A stretch of 64,000 nucleotides of DNA, from the NCBI RefSeq assembly GCF_002160525.1, contig NZ_NFKT01000020.1, forward strand, positions 1-64,000. The letters are read 5' to 3'. A program made the translations under genes and the position numbers. The notes under the pieces were generated by a model that was not told the origin of the DNA, did no database searches, and saw nothing but the letters and a program-made list of their open reading frames with translations. The stretch comes from Lachnoclostridium sp. An169 (GTDB lineage: Bacteria > Bacillota > Clostridia > Lachnospirales > Lachnospiraceae). Below are positions 45,332-53,788 of the stretch, one piece after another. Position 1 is the stretch's first letter; every line of letters begins with the position of its first letter.

Positions 45332-46573
45332 TCAGTCTCTCCCGAAAATATCCCTCGTATAAACTTTATTTTTCACGTCATCCAGACATGCGTCATACCT
45401 GTTTGCCAGAATTGCCTGGCTCTGCTTTTTGAATTCTTCCAGGTCATTGACAACTCTGCTTCCCAAAAATGTCTCCCCGTCTTTCAGCGTCGGCTCATAA
45501 ATGATCACTGTGGCGCCGTTTGCCTTGATCCGTTTCATAACACTCTGGATGCTGCTCTGGCGGAAATTGTCGGAATTGCTTTTCATTGTCAGGCGGTATA
45601 CCCCGATCACAACGGTTCTTTCCCTGCTTTCATCCCATGTGTCGTCTGCCCCGTATGCATCCGCAAGTTCCAGTACCCGGTCGGCAATATAATCCTTTCT
45701 TGTCTGATTGCTCTTCACTATCGCTTCGATCAGATTCTCCGGAATATCCTGATAATTGGCCAGGAGCTGCCTGGTGTCCTTGGGCAGACAGTAGCCGCCG
45801 TACCCGAATGACGGGTTGTTATAGTGAAATCCGATTCTCGGGTCAAGACACACCCCTTCTATAATCTCTTTTGTATTCAGCCCCTTCATCTCCGCATAGG
45901 TGTCAAGCTCATTAAAATAGCTGACTCGCAGGGCGAGATATGTATTGGCAAAAAGTTTCACCGCCTCCGCCTCGGTAAATCCCATAAACAATGTGGGAAT
46001 TTCTTCTTTGACCGCACCCTCCTGCAGAAGGCGCGCGAAGATGTGCGCCGCTTCCTCAGTGGCAGGATCACAGGAGACAATAATCCGGTTGGGATAAAGG
46101 TTATCATACAGGGCTCTGGATTCCCGCAGGAATTCCGGACTGAAAATAATGTGATCCGTCTTTTTTTCATTTCTGATATGTTCTGTATAACCTACCGGAA
46201 CGGTGGATTTAATTACCATGACGGCATCCGGATTAACCTTCATGACCAGATCGATGACAGCCTCAACTGCGGAAGTATCAAAATAGTTCTTTTTACTGTC
46301 ATAGTTGGTGGGCGCTGCGATAACGACAAAGTCCGCCTCCGAATAGGCCGACTCTCCGTCCAGTGTTGCCGTCAGATCCAGATTCTTTTCCGCCAGATAT
46401 TTTTCGATATACTCATCCCGGATCGGAGATTTTCTGCTGTTGATCAGTTCTGCCTTTTCCGCAATAATATCCACGGCTGTCACTGTATGGTGCTGGGCCA
46501 GCAGTACGGCAAGCGAAAGCCCCACATAGCCCGTGCCGGCAACAGCAATCTTCAGTTCCTCAAACTTTCTCAT
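45332..46573 (-). CDS. ugd: UDP-glucose 6-dehydrogenase (copy 2)
   Basis: The 413-residue enzyme is closely similar to the copy at 10639-11889 over its whole length ([60 protein letters not shown]). The start MRKFEEL at 46573 overlaps the GT2 stop by 14 nt and has a GGAAGGA site; the open upstream frame is unlikely. It makes UDP-glucuronate for glycan synthesis. Having two copies suggests that each glycan cluster carries its own. Confidence 0.92.
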   Translation of the reverse strand: MRKFEELKIAVAGTGYVGLSLAVLLAQHHTVTAVDIIAEKAELINSRKSPIRDEYIEKYLAEKNLDLTATLDGESAYSEADFVVIAAPTNYDSKKNYFDTSAVEAVIDLVMKVNPDAVMVIKSTVPVGYTEHIRNEKKTDHIIFSPEFLRESRALYDNLYPNRIIVSCDPATEEAAHIFARLLQEGAVKEEIPTLFMGFTEAEAVKLFANTYLALRVSYFNELDTYAEMKGLNTKEIIEGVCLDPRIGFHYNNPSFGYGGYCLPKDTRQLLANYQDIPENLIEAIVKSNQTRKDYIADRVLELADAYGADDTWDESRERTVVIGVYRLTMKSNSDNFRQSSIQSVMKRIKANGATVIIYEPTLKDGETFLGSRVVNDLEEFKKQSQAILANRYDACLDDVKNKVYTRDIFGRD

Positions 46574-47687
46574 TTTTCCTTCCTCTTTCGTCCCCTCTTT
46601 GCTTCCCCGCATTCCCTCTTTTCTTCCGGTAACGGCGCGTACTCACCTGATTTTCCACCTCCAGCAGGAGCATCGCCTGGAACATGAGACAGGCAGTGCC
46701 GCTCATCCGGTGTTCGGTCAGAAACGCCAGTATATCGAACAGTATTTTCCACATAAAGCTTCCGAACTGTTTTCCATATTTCTCTCTCCGGTATCTGCGC
46801 GCAGCCCCGGAAACTACCGGAACCTCCATATACGCTGCCAGATGTTCCCGGATCTCCCGGGGAATCATTTTCCCTGCCAGGATCTCCTGTTTGCCGTAAT
46901 AGTAGAGTCCGAGCAGAACATGGGTTGCCGTCAGATCCCCCATCCTTTTTTCCTCCGGAAGACCTGCCTGTGTCTCGTCGAATTCTTCTGCGATGGCTGT
47001 CCAGACAGCCGGGAACTGCTTTTTATAGGAAAATGTAACTCCGTTCTCATTCATCCGGTACCGGTACACGCTTTCGTCTGTAAAAGCATACTTTGCACCA
47101 GCCAGGCAGCATTTCATGTTAAATGCCTTATCCTGGGTAAACGGATAGGGCGTATGATGTATCCCGTTTTCCCGGATAAAATCCAGCCGGTACAGTTTTC
47201 CCCATTCATAGGCCAGGTGCCCGTCCCGGATAAAACCGCAGAAACGGAAGCGGACGCAGCGCTGGTCCTGCATGTGGAAAAAGTGCTGTTCTTTTCTGGC
47301 ACTCAATCCTTCGCCGCTCTCCCTTCTGTAGTTTCCCACCGTAATATCCGCTCCGCTCTGCTCTGCGCGCTCTGCCAGGACAGCCAGGGCATTCTCTCCG
47401 TCCAGACAGTCGTCGGAATCAATGAAGGCAGCCCATTTTCCCGTGGCCAGCCGGATGCCCGTCTCCCTGGCAACGGCTGACCCTTCATTCTTTTTATGGA
47501 TCACCCGGATTCTCTCATCCTTTGCCGCCGCGGCGTCGCACAGCGCCGCAGTCTCCCCATCCGAGCCGTCGTCTATCAGGAACACCTCAATATTTTCCCA
47601 GGTCTGGGAGAGAATGCTCTCCACACAGTCTCCCAGATATTTTTTTTCGTTGTAAACTGGCACAATCACACTGATCCTGTCTTTCAT
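46560..47687 (-). CDS. Glycosyltransferase family 2
   Basis: The 375-residue GT2 starts [20 protein letters not shown], then has [17 protein letters not shown] and [10 protein letters not shown] (DxD), followed by a long C-terminal region with hydrophobic helices near residues 315-345. Its end is very basic ([19 protein letters not shown]). It overlaps the second ugd start, so they are co-translated. Confidence 0.87.
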   Translation of the reverse strand: MKDRISVIVPVYNEKKYLGDCVESILSQTWENIEVFLIDDGSDGETAALCDAAAAKDERIRVIHKKNEGSAVARETGIRLATGKWAAFIDSDDCLDGENALAVLAERAEQSGADITVGNYRRESGEGLSARKEQHFFHMQDQRCVRFRFCGFIRDGHLAYEWGKLYRLDFIRENGIHHTPYPFTQDKAFNMKCCLAGAKYAFTDESVYRYRMNENGVTFSYKKQFPAVWTAIAEEFDETQAGLPEEKRMGDLTATHVLLGLYYYGKQEILAGKMIPREIREHLAAYMEVPVVSGAARRYRREKYGKQFGSFMWKILFDILAFLTEHRMSGTACLMFQAMLLLEVENQVSTRRYRKKRGNAGKQRGDERGRKNEKV

Positions 47688-47719
47688 CTGTCATCCCTCC
47701 GGTCCTTCGTCCAGCCTTC

Positions 47720-49195
47720 TTATCTGTCATCTTTTCTGCCGTCCCTGCCCGTCCGGCACGGTATCATGCGGAGCATCTGACTGCTTATGGTCGCAAACAC
47801 AGTCTTTTCAAACTGTCTCAAATACAGGAACACACATCCGCTGTAAAGCATTCCGCCTGCCGCCACATCCAGAATCACTCTTGCGGTCAGGTTCTCCGTA
47901 ATCTCACGGATTCCCCGGCACGGGATCAGAATCAGCGCCCCCAGGATGCAGTAAACGACTGTTTTCCTGAGATAGCGGATCACCCGGAACTCCCTCTGCA
48001 CAAAAGCGGTCTGGATCGCAAGGACAAGGAATTCCGCAGCCAGGGTCCCGATCACCGCGCCGGTACTTTTCATCCGCGGTATCAGCGCAAAATTAATCAG
48101 GAAATTCGCTCCGGCCCCTGCTGCGAGTGCGATCATATACTCCCGGTCCTTATACTGCGGCAGCAGGAACACGTTCCGGATCAGGTCCGAGTATCCTGTC
48201 AGCAGCACAAGAGGCGCCACCGTCATGAGCAGGGGAACACTTGCGGTGAATTTTTCTCCGTAAAACCATGGAACAAAGGAGTCTGCCACTCCGATCAGCC
48301 CGAACATCATCCCCACCGCAAGAAATGTGCTCAGGTGGAACGCCGCGGCAAACAGCCGCTCCGCCTCCTCTTTTTTCTTCTTTCCGAAGTACAGCGTCAT
48401 CTGGGGCATGATCACATCCCCCAGGGCGGTGAGCACATGGACCAGGGTGGTAGTGATGCTCTGCACATTTTCGTAATATCCCACCTCTGTGATTCCCACC
48501 ATCCTGCCGATCATGATCTTGTCCATGGTGATATACAGATATCTTGCCAGCACCGGAAAAAACAGGAGCACCATGCTCTTCCAGTGCCGGTTTGCCAGGA
48601 AGCGCAGCGACAGCCTGATATCGATGTAACGGGGCAGAAAAGCCCAGAGAATCAGCTGCACAAGGAGCATGGAAGATGCCAGGATCAGAATGTATATCTC
48701 CGTGTCATTGCCGGTTCTGACAAAGACAAATACAAAGACAACCGAGAGCAGCTTCACGGCGCTGCTTACCAGCGCCGTCTTCCTGAACTCCTGCATTCCC
48801 CAGAACACCCAGCTGACATCTGCCACATAGGAGAGAATCACCGGTATCTGCATGAGGAAAGCCGTCCGGTACTCCCCCGCAAAGAAACGGATGTAGAGAA
48901 GGAAGCAGGCCGCTACGACAATGCCGCAGGCAATCTTCATGGACATCAGCTCGGCAAAGATCCGGGAACATTTCTCCCGGTTGTCCCTGCATCCCGCAAT
49001 CTCCCGGTTCCCGTATTTGAGCACACCCAGGTTGGCGAACAGGGCGGTCAGGGCGGTGATGGAATAAGTATAGGAGTAGGTTCCCACGCCCTCCGGTCCG
49101 ATAACCCGGGACACATAAGGTGAGAGGATAAAGGGCACAACGATAATCAGAAGCTGATACCCTGCATTATACAAAAAGTTCTTAAATACATTCAT
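47720..49195 (-). CDS. Oligosaccharide flippase (Wzx/MOP family)
   Basis: The 491-residue protein has about 12-14 helices. It starts MNVFKNFLYNAGYQLLIIVV and continues with PFILSPYVSRVIGPEGVGTY, the characteristic N-terminal loop of PST flippases. It would export the lipid-linked glycan made by the neighbouring transferases. It follows the ABC transporter by 20 nt. Confidence 0.9.
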   Translation of the reverse strand: MNVFKNFLYNAGYQLLIIVVPFILSPYVSRVIGPEGVGTYSYTYSITALTALFANLGVLKYGNREIAGCRDNREKCSRIFAELMSMKIACGIVVAACFLLYIRFFAGEYRTAFLMQIPVILSYVADVSWVFWGMQEFRKTALVSSAVKLLSVVFVFVFVRTGNDTEIYILILASSMLLVQLILWAFLPRYIDIRLSLRFLANRHWKSMVLLFFPVLARYLYITMDKIMIGRMVGITEVGYYENVQSITTTLVHVLTALGDVIMPQMTLYFGKKKKEEAERLFAAAFHLSTFLAVGMMFGLIGVADSFVPWFYGEKFTASVPLLMTVAPLVLLTGYSDLIRNVFLLPQYKDREYMIALAAGAGANFLINFALIPRMKSTGAVIGTLAAEFLVLAIQTAFVQREFRVIRYLRKTVVYCILGALILIPCRGIREITENLTARVILDVAAGGMLYSGCVFLYLRQFEKTVFATISSQMLRMIPCRTGRDGRKDDR

Positions 49196-49215
49196 ATTGC
49201 CGCGCCATCTCCTGT

Positions 49216-50997
49216 TCAGAACTCCATCATACTCCTGCGGATGCCCTCCTCATCCAACTGTACCATCCCGTGTCCTTCGATCCGGTATACCCTGGTGCAC
49301 ATCGTCAGAACGCTGGGCCGGTGTGTGGTCACGATGCAGGTCTTGTTTTTCGCCGATTCCATAATGTTTTTCAGCAGCCTGTGCTCCGTCGCCACATCCA
49401 GGGCGGAAGTGGCTTCATCCAGAAGCAGGACAGGAGCATCGCAGAGCATGGCCCGGGCGATGGAGAGTCTCTGGAGCTGTCCTTCCGAGAGTCCCCCTCC
49501 CTGCTCTTTTAAGTAAGTGTCAAGGCCTTCCGGAAGTCTGCTCACAAATTCGTCCGCGCAGACCTCTCTCAGTGCCGCCCAGATCTCCTCGTCCGACGCA
49601 TCCGAATGAAGAAGCTGCAGATTCTCCCGGATGGTTCCGGACATCATGGTATTTCCCTGGGGTACGTATGCGAAAAGTGTCCTTGCCGCAGGGGAGATCA
49701 CCAGCTTTCTCTCTCCTGCCTCAGCCCGCACTTCGCCGCCCCTGGCCCCCACAAGTCCGAGAAGAATCCGGAGCATGGTGGTCTTTCCCTCTCCGGACGG
49801 TCCCACCAGAGCCACCGTTTCCCGGGGTTTCACATGGAAAGATACGCCGGAGAGAACCGTATTTCCATCCTGATACCAGAAGTCAAGATTCTCGGCGCGG
49901 ATCGTAACGCCCCCTGCGGTGCGCGCATACTCCTTGAACGCCTCCGCTTCCGCCGCATCCGCCTGCTCCTCCTCCGGCAGGTCCGTGACCGCCATGATCC
50001 TCCCCGCCGACGTAGCTGCCCCCACCGCGGTAGGCACCATGTTTACCAGACTGGAAAACGCCGCTGAGAGATTCCCCGCCTGCTGCAGGAAAAGCGTCAT
50101 GGTTCCGTATGTGATGGCACCGGTCCAGAGGCGGTAGACGCCCCAGCCGAAACATGCCCCTGTGACCCCCATGCCCACGATGGACATAAGGGAGGACGTC
50201 ATAATTGAAAACTTATTGTAATCCAGCTGTACATCGCGGTAATAATCCTGCTTTCCGCGGAACAGTCCGCTGTATTTGTCCATCAGCCCGAACGCCTTGA
50301 TGTACTGGAGATTCTGGAACGCCTCCTCATTGAAAGCCATCATGTCAGAATTCACTTCCAGCATCTTCTTGTTGTGGAAACGCATCTTCCTCATCAGTAC
50401 CCGGGACATTGCCAGCGTGACCGGAGCGCTTGCCAGGGCAAGCAGGGCCATCATGGGATCGTAGTACAGGATCAGCGCCAGCGTGGAGAAGAACTGAACT
50501 ACCCCGGTGATAAAGGTCGGTATCCATCCCAATACGCTGGTGGCCACGGTGTTGACGTCGGAATTCAGCCGGTTCAGGAGATCGCCGGAATGATACTCGG
50601 ACAGCTTCTCCCAGTCTGCACCCAGAACTTTTCCGAACACCTCCGCCCGGATCTCCTGGTTGACCATAATCCTGTTTTTCGCCGTCACTCTCCCCGACCA
50701 TGCGCTCACGCCGACCTGCAGAAGCATCATAGCCACATATCCGGCCGCCGCAGGGAAAAGAGCACTGCTGTCATACCCGGTAACCGCATCGATAATATAT
50801 TTCGAGACGACACCGGTTCCCAGTCCCATGGCCGTACTGAATATTCCCAGAAGGATATACAGCATGACAGCTCCTTTATAGCGGATGCTGTATCTGCCGA
50901 TCCACTTCATCTCATTCAGAACTTCAAAGAGCAGCCCCTCACGGAGCCGCTTCCGCACATGACTGATATACTCCTTCACTTTTCCTCGTCTCCCCAT
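49216..50997 (-). CDS. ABC transporter with fused permease and ATPase domains
   Basis: The 593-residue exporter half-transporter has six helices in residues 35-330 and a nucleotide-binding domain with Walker A GPSGEGKTTMLRI, signature LSEGQLQRLSIARAML and Walker B VLLLDEATSALD. It has no peptidase C39 domain. It directly follows the HPr-kinase-like gene with a 22-nt overlap, so it is the likely exporter of the modified peptide. The overall type is MsbA/LanT-like without protease. Confidence 0.9.
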   Translation of the reverse strand: MGRRGKVKEYISHVRKRLREGLLFEVLNEMKWIGRYSIRYKGAVMLYILLGIFSTAMGLGTGVVSKYIIDAVTGYDSSALFPAAAGYVAMMLLQVGVSAWSGRVTAKNRIMVNQEIRAEVFGKVLGADWEKLSEYHSGDLLNRLNSDVNTVATSVLGWIPTFITGVVQFFSTLALILYYDPMMALLALASAPVTLAMSRVLMRKMRFHNKKMLEVNSDMMAFNEEAFQNLQYIKAFGLMDKYSGLFRGKQDYYRDVQLDYNKFSIMTSSLMSIVGMGVTGACFGWGVYRLWTGAITYGTMTLFLQQAGNLSAAFSSLVNMVPTAVGAATSAGRIMAVTDLPEEEQADAAEAEAFKEYARTAGGVTIRAENLDFWYQDGNTVLSGVSFHVKPRETVALVGPSGEGKTTMLRILLGLVGARGGEVRAEAGERKLVISPAARTLFAYVPQGNTMMSGTIRENLQLLHSDASDEEIWAALREVCADEFVSRLPEGLDTYLKEQGGGLSEGQLQRLSIARAMLCDAPVLLLDEATSALDVATEHRLLKNIMESAKNKTCIVTTHRPSVLTMCTRVYRIEGHGMVQLDEEGIRRSMMEF

Positions 50998-51803
50998 ACG
51001 GTGCGGCGGACAAGTTCCACCGCATCAGAATCCGGCAGGCAGGACAGGAAATAGACCGGCACCTTCCTCACAAGCACATCCATGGACCACATGACTTCCG
51101 CCACACATACCTCGCTCCATGAGGGATAGAATACGTGGGGGAAAAATTTTGCCGTGGTCTCCTCCCCTGTCAGTTTCCGGATCCGGTTCTCCTTCCCCTG
51201 TTCCAGTACAATGACTGCTCTGAGCGGCACACTCCTGTTCACCGCATAGGGGGATGACCCCTTCCAGGGAGAGCCCCATGCCCGGATCTCTTCCTCCCGA
51301 CACTCAAGGATCACCTTGTCCCCGTTCAGGATCTCCGCATCCCTGTATTTCTTCCACAGCTCTGCCTGGGTTGTCTTGCCGGTACCGGAAGGCGCCGTAA
51401 AGATCACGCCCTCCTCTTTCCAGCTGATGCAGGAAGCATGGACCAGAATGCCCCTGTGGTAAGAAAGCCGGGAATAGAAGGCTGCCAGAAATACTTCCAT
51501 CACACCCTCCATCCCGCAGGCGGCGCCCTCGATCACCAGATGCTCCCACGCCCGGTCCGCTTGCAGACGTACTCCCGGCGTCTTACGGCTGATAAAAAGA
51601 TGAGGGAAATCTTTCTCCGACTGGCAGTAATCCAGCCCGTACCACTGATGAAACAAATGCTCATGCCAGTAAATATCCACATTTACCGCAGCGCCTCCGG
51701 ACGGCTTCTCCGCCTCGAACCTGCGGAACATCTGGGGAGGTTCATCCTTTTCCAGACGCATCTTCACTGTAATTCCCGCTATACTGTAATATTTTACCGT
51801 CAC
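50976..51803 (-). CDS. HPr-kinase-like P-loop protein
   Basis: The 275-residue protein starts with GTG, overlapping the S26 peptidase stop (GTGA). It has an HPrK-type P-loop (GVIFTAPSGTGKTTQAELWK) followed by EILNGDKVIL, and the ILVHASCISWKEE segment typical of HPrK-like kinases in RiPP loci. Such homologs are known to phosphorylate lasso peptide ends; the true HprK C-terminal signature is absent. Here it lies between a peptidase and an exporter, downstream of a PqqD-like protein. The open frame further upstream belongs to other genes. Confidence 0.8.
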   Translation of the reverse strand: MTVKYYSIAGITVKMRLEKDEPPQMFRRFEAEKPSGGAAVNVDIYWHEHLFHQWYGLDYCQSEKDFPHLFISRKTPGVRLQADRAWEHLVIEGAACGMEGVMEVFLAAFYSRLSYHRGILVHASCISWKEEGVIFTAPSGTGKTTQAELWKKYRDAEILNGDKVILECREEEIRAWGSPWKGSSPYAVNRSVPLRAVIVLEQGKENRIRKLTGEETTAKFFPHVFYPSWSEVCVAEVMWSMDVLVRKVPVYFLSCLPDSDAVELVRRTVWGDEEK

Positions 51804-52312
51804 TTTTTCTCCGTCCTTCCGTTCCTTTCTCTGAATCTCCACCTGGCAGAAGCTATACGGATCATGATTCCCCTCACCGGGAAAAGCATCTGCCACAGCG
51901 CCACGAAGATTCTGTACCTTTTTCCGTCGCAGGATATATACCTTTCTTTCCGGATAACCGCTTTTGCAGCCGCCAGAATCTGTTCTTTCCGGATATCCTC
52001 CGTCCATGCCTGGGCATCGCCGTTCACCACGAAGACGCCTTCCTTCTCTGCCCGGAGGATCCGGTGCAGCACGCATTTTCCGTCTGTCCTGCGGAAAAAT
52101 ACGATCTCTCCGCGTTTCAGGGCTCTTTTCTCCGGCGGGACAAGAACCACCTGATCCCTCAGATGCTTCAGACAGGGGCCCATGCTGTATCCGGTCACCG
52201 TAAGCTGCAGAGGTCTCCCTGTGGAAAACTCCCGATTCATCAGGCTGACCAGCTCCTCTGCCCGCACCGTCTTTTCTTCTGCTGTTCTGCTGCCTGCCGC
52301 TGCGCGCCTCAT
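51800..52312 (-). CDS. S24/S26-type signal peptidase-like protein
   Basis: The 170-residue protein has LQLTVTGYSMGPCLKHL, the active-site Ser motif, and LKRGEIVFFRR followed by KCVLHRILRAEKEGVFVVNG, where His takes the place of the Lys of classical SPase I (SipW/ER-like). A C-terminal hydrophobic stretch (IFVALWQMLFPVRGIMI) is likely membrane-associated. It is in the same short operon as the PqqD-like and HPrK-like genes, so leader removal is the inferred role. It overlaps both neighbours by 4 nt. Confidence 0.8.
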   Translation of the reverse strand: MRRAAAGSRTAEEKTVRAEELVSLMNREFSTGRPLQLTVTGYSMGPCLKHLRDQVVLVPPEKRALKRGEIVFFRRTDGKCVLHRILRAEKEGVFVVNGDAQAWTEDIRKEQILAAAKAVIRKERYISCDGKRYRIFVALWQMLFPVRGIMIRIASARWRFRERNGRTEKK

Positions 52313-52575
52313 CGCTCGAGCATTTCCTGCTCTTCCAGTTCCCGGAGGAATGCATGGACACTCTCCGCCAGGACCTCCTTCTTCTCATCGTAATTCATGG
52401 CAAGGATTTCCACCACTTCTTCCTCCGTATGGTCGTCCTGCAGAATGTTCCAGATGTCCGCTGCCGTCTCGTTGAGCGCCACAAGGCCGTGTATTTTTCC
52501 CGCCATGCTTCCCACCGGGACCGCCATCCACGAATCCGCAACCTGCCTCAGTACAAATCCTTCTCTTATCTTCAT
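52309..52575 (-). CDS. PqqD-family (RRE) protein
   Basis: The 88-residue protein has the PqqD/RRE pattern: FVLRQVADSWMAVPVG, IHGLVALNETAADIWNILQ and EEEVVEILAMNYDEKKEVLA. RRE domains bind the leader of ribosomal peptides and bring them to the modifying enzymes. As first gene of the array with an S26-type peptidase, an HPrK-like kinase and an ABC exporter, it is the best evidence for a peptide-modifying system here. The likely partners are the W-x-x-P leaders at 36521 and 45041. Confidence 0.85.
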   Translation of the reverse strand: MKIREGFVLRQVADSWMAVPVGSMAGKIHGLVALNETAADIWNILQDDHTEEEVVEILAMNYDEKKEVLAESVHAFLRELEEQEMLER

Positions 52576-52606
52576 GTTACATTACCTCTCTTTCCTTATA
52601 CGTTCA

Positions 52607-52635
52607 TTGCCAATCTCCGGCCAATGTGCTATTCT
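52607..52635 (+). promoter_or_regulatory. Promoter of the plus-strand GT4 gene
   Basis: TTGCCA (52607-52612) and TATTCT (52630-52635) are separated by 17 nt; the GT4 start follows 40 nt later with an AAAGGAGA site. It lies in the divergent gap beside the PqqD-like gene. Confidence 0.6.
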
Positions 52636-52675
52636 TGATACAGACCGATTCGATTTATCTGCAAAGGAGAACATC

Positions 52676-53788
52676 ATGGACATTCAGACCCAATCAGACA
52701 AACTCAGACTGTGTATTTTCTCAGGAGATATCACCCGTCCCGGGGGAACGGAACGTGTGGCCGCCTTCCTGGCGGACGGGCTCGCCGCATCTCCCCGCTT
52801 CGACGTATCCCTCGTCAGCCTTACGGAATCTTCCGACACCCCCGCTTTTCCGGTAAACGATGGAATCCCCCGGTTTACCCTTTCCGAAAAATGGGTGCAG
52901 CCCGGTCCCGGATATCTCCGGGTGATCCGCCGGCTGCTGCGCCTGATCCGCAGGGAAAAGTTCTCTGTCATCATCGACGTGGACACCGTGCTGGATCTTC
53001 TGTCCGTCCCCTGCAAATGGCTCACAGGAATCCGCGTTGTCTCCTGGGAGCATTTTCACTATACAGAACTTCTGGGAACATCGTACCGTTCTCTGTGCAG
53101 AAAAATCACCTGCCGTTTCTCCGACTGCATCGTTCCCCTGACGGAACGGGATGCCGGAGTCTGGCGAAGCAGCGGACATCCGTCCTGCCCTGTGATACCG
53201 ATCCCGAACCCCGCCAACTATCTGCCGCCCTGCGCGCCTCCCGCCAGGCGCGGGAAAATCATCCTGTCCGCAGGAGGCCTGGTCCCCATCAAGGGTTTTG
53301 AGGACGTTATACAGGCAGCCCGTCAGGTTATCCCCCGCTTTCCGGACTGGACATTTCTGATCGTCGGCGACGGTCCGGAGAAGGAGCATCTTCTCCGTCT
53401 GATCCGGCAGTATCATCTGGAGGATAACGTGATCCTCAAGGGCTACTCCAGCGACATGCCCTCACTGTACCTGCAGTCCTCCATCTATCTTCTCACTTCC
53501 AGAAGCGAAGGGCTGCCCATGGTGCTCCTTGAAGCCAAATATTACCGGCTTCCCACCATCAGCTACGACATCGAGAACGGTCCTTCCGAGATTCTCCTGG
53601 ACGGAACCAACGGTTATCTTGTCCCCCCGGGACGCACAGATCTTCTGGCGGAAAAGCTCTGCGCGCTGATAGAGGATGACGCCCTGAGGCAGTCCTTTTC
53701 CGAACATGCCTGGGACAACATCGACAAGTTTGACAAGGATGCCATCCTGAACCGGTGGACAGACCTCCTGCTGAACCTCTCCGCCTGA
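52676..53788 (+). CDS. Glycosyltransferase family 4
   Basis: The 370-residue GT-B enzyme has LCIFSGDITRPGGTERVAAF at the N terminus, LSAGGLVPIKGFEDVIQAA, and SRSEGLPMVLLEAKYYRLP carrying the EX7E motif. The ORF is open further upstream, but AAAGGAGA precedes ATG 52676. It is the only glycosyltransferase here on the plus strand, and its stop abuts that of the following convergent gene. Confidence 0.9.
   Translation: MDIQTQSDKLRLCIFSGDITRPGGTERVAAFLADGLAASPRFDVSLVSLTESSDTPAFPVNDGIPRFTLSEKWVQPGPGYLRVIRRLLRLIRREKFSVIIDVDTVLDLLSVPCKWLTGIRVVSWEHFHYTELLGTSYRSLCRKITCRFSDCIVPLTERDAGVWRSSGHPSCPVIPIPNPANYLPPCAPPARRGKIILSAGGLVPIKGFEDVIQAARQVIPRFPDWTFLIVGDGPEKEHLLRLIRQYHLEDNVILKGYSSDMPSLYLQSSIYLLTSRSEGLPMVLLEAKYYRLPTISYDIENGPSEILLDGTNGYLVPPGRTDLLAEKLCALIEDDALRQSFSEHAWDNIDKFDKDAILNRWTDLLLNLSA

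Noticed and set aside
51804..52388. N-terminal extension of the HPrK-like frame to 470 codons
   Set aside because: The extension overlaps the S26 and PqqD-like genes out of frame and is not protein-like; the GTG at 51803 couples properly.
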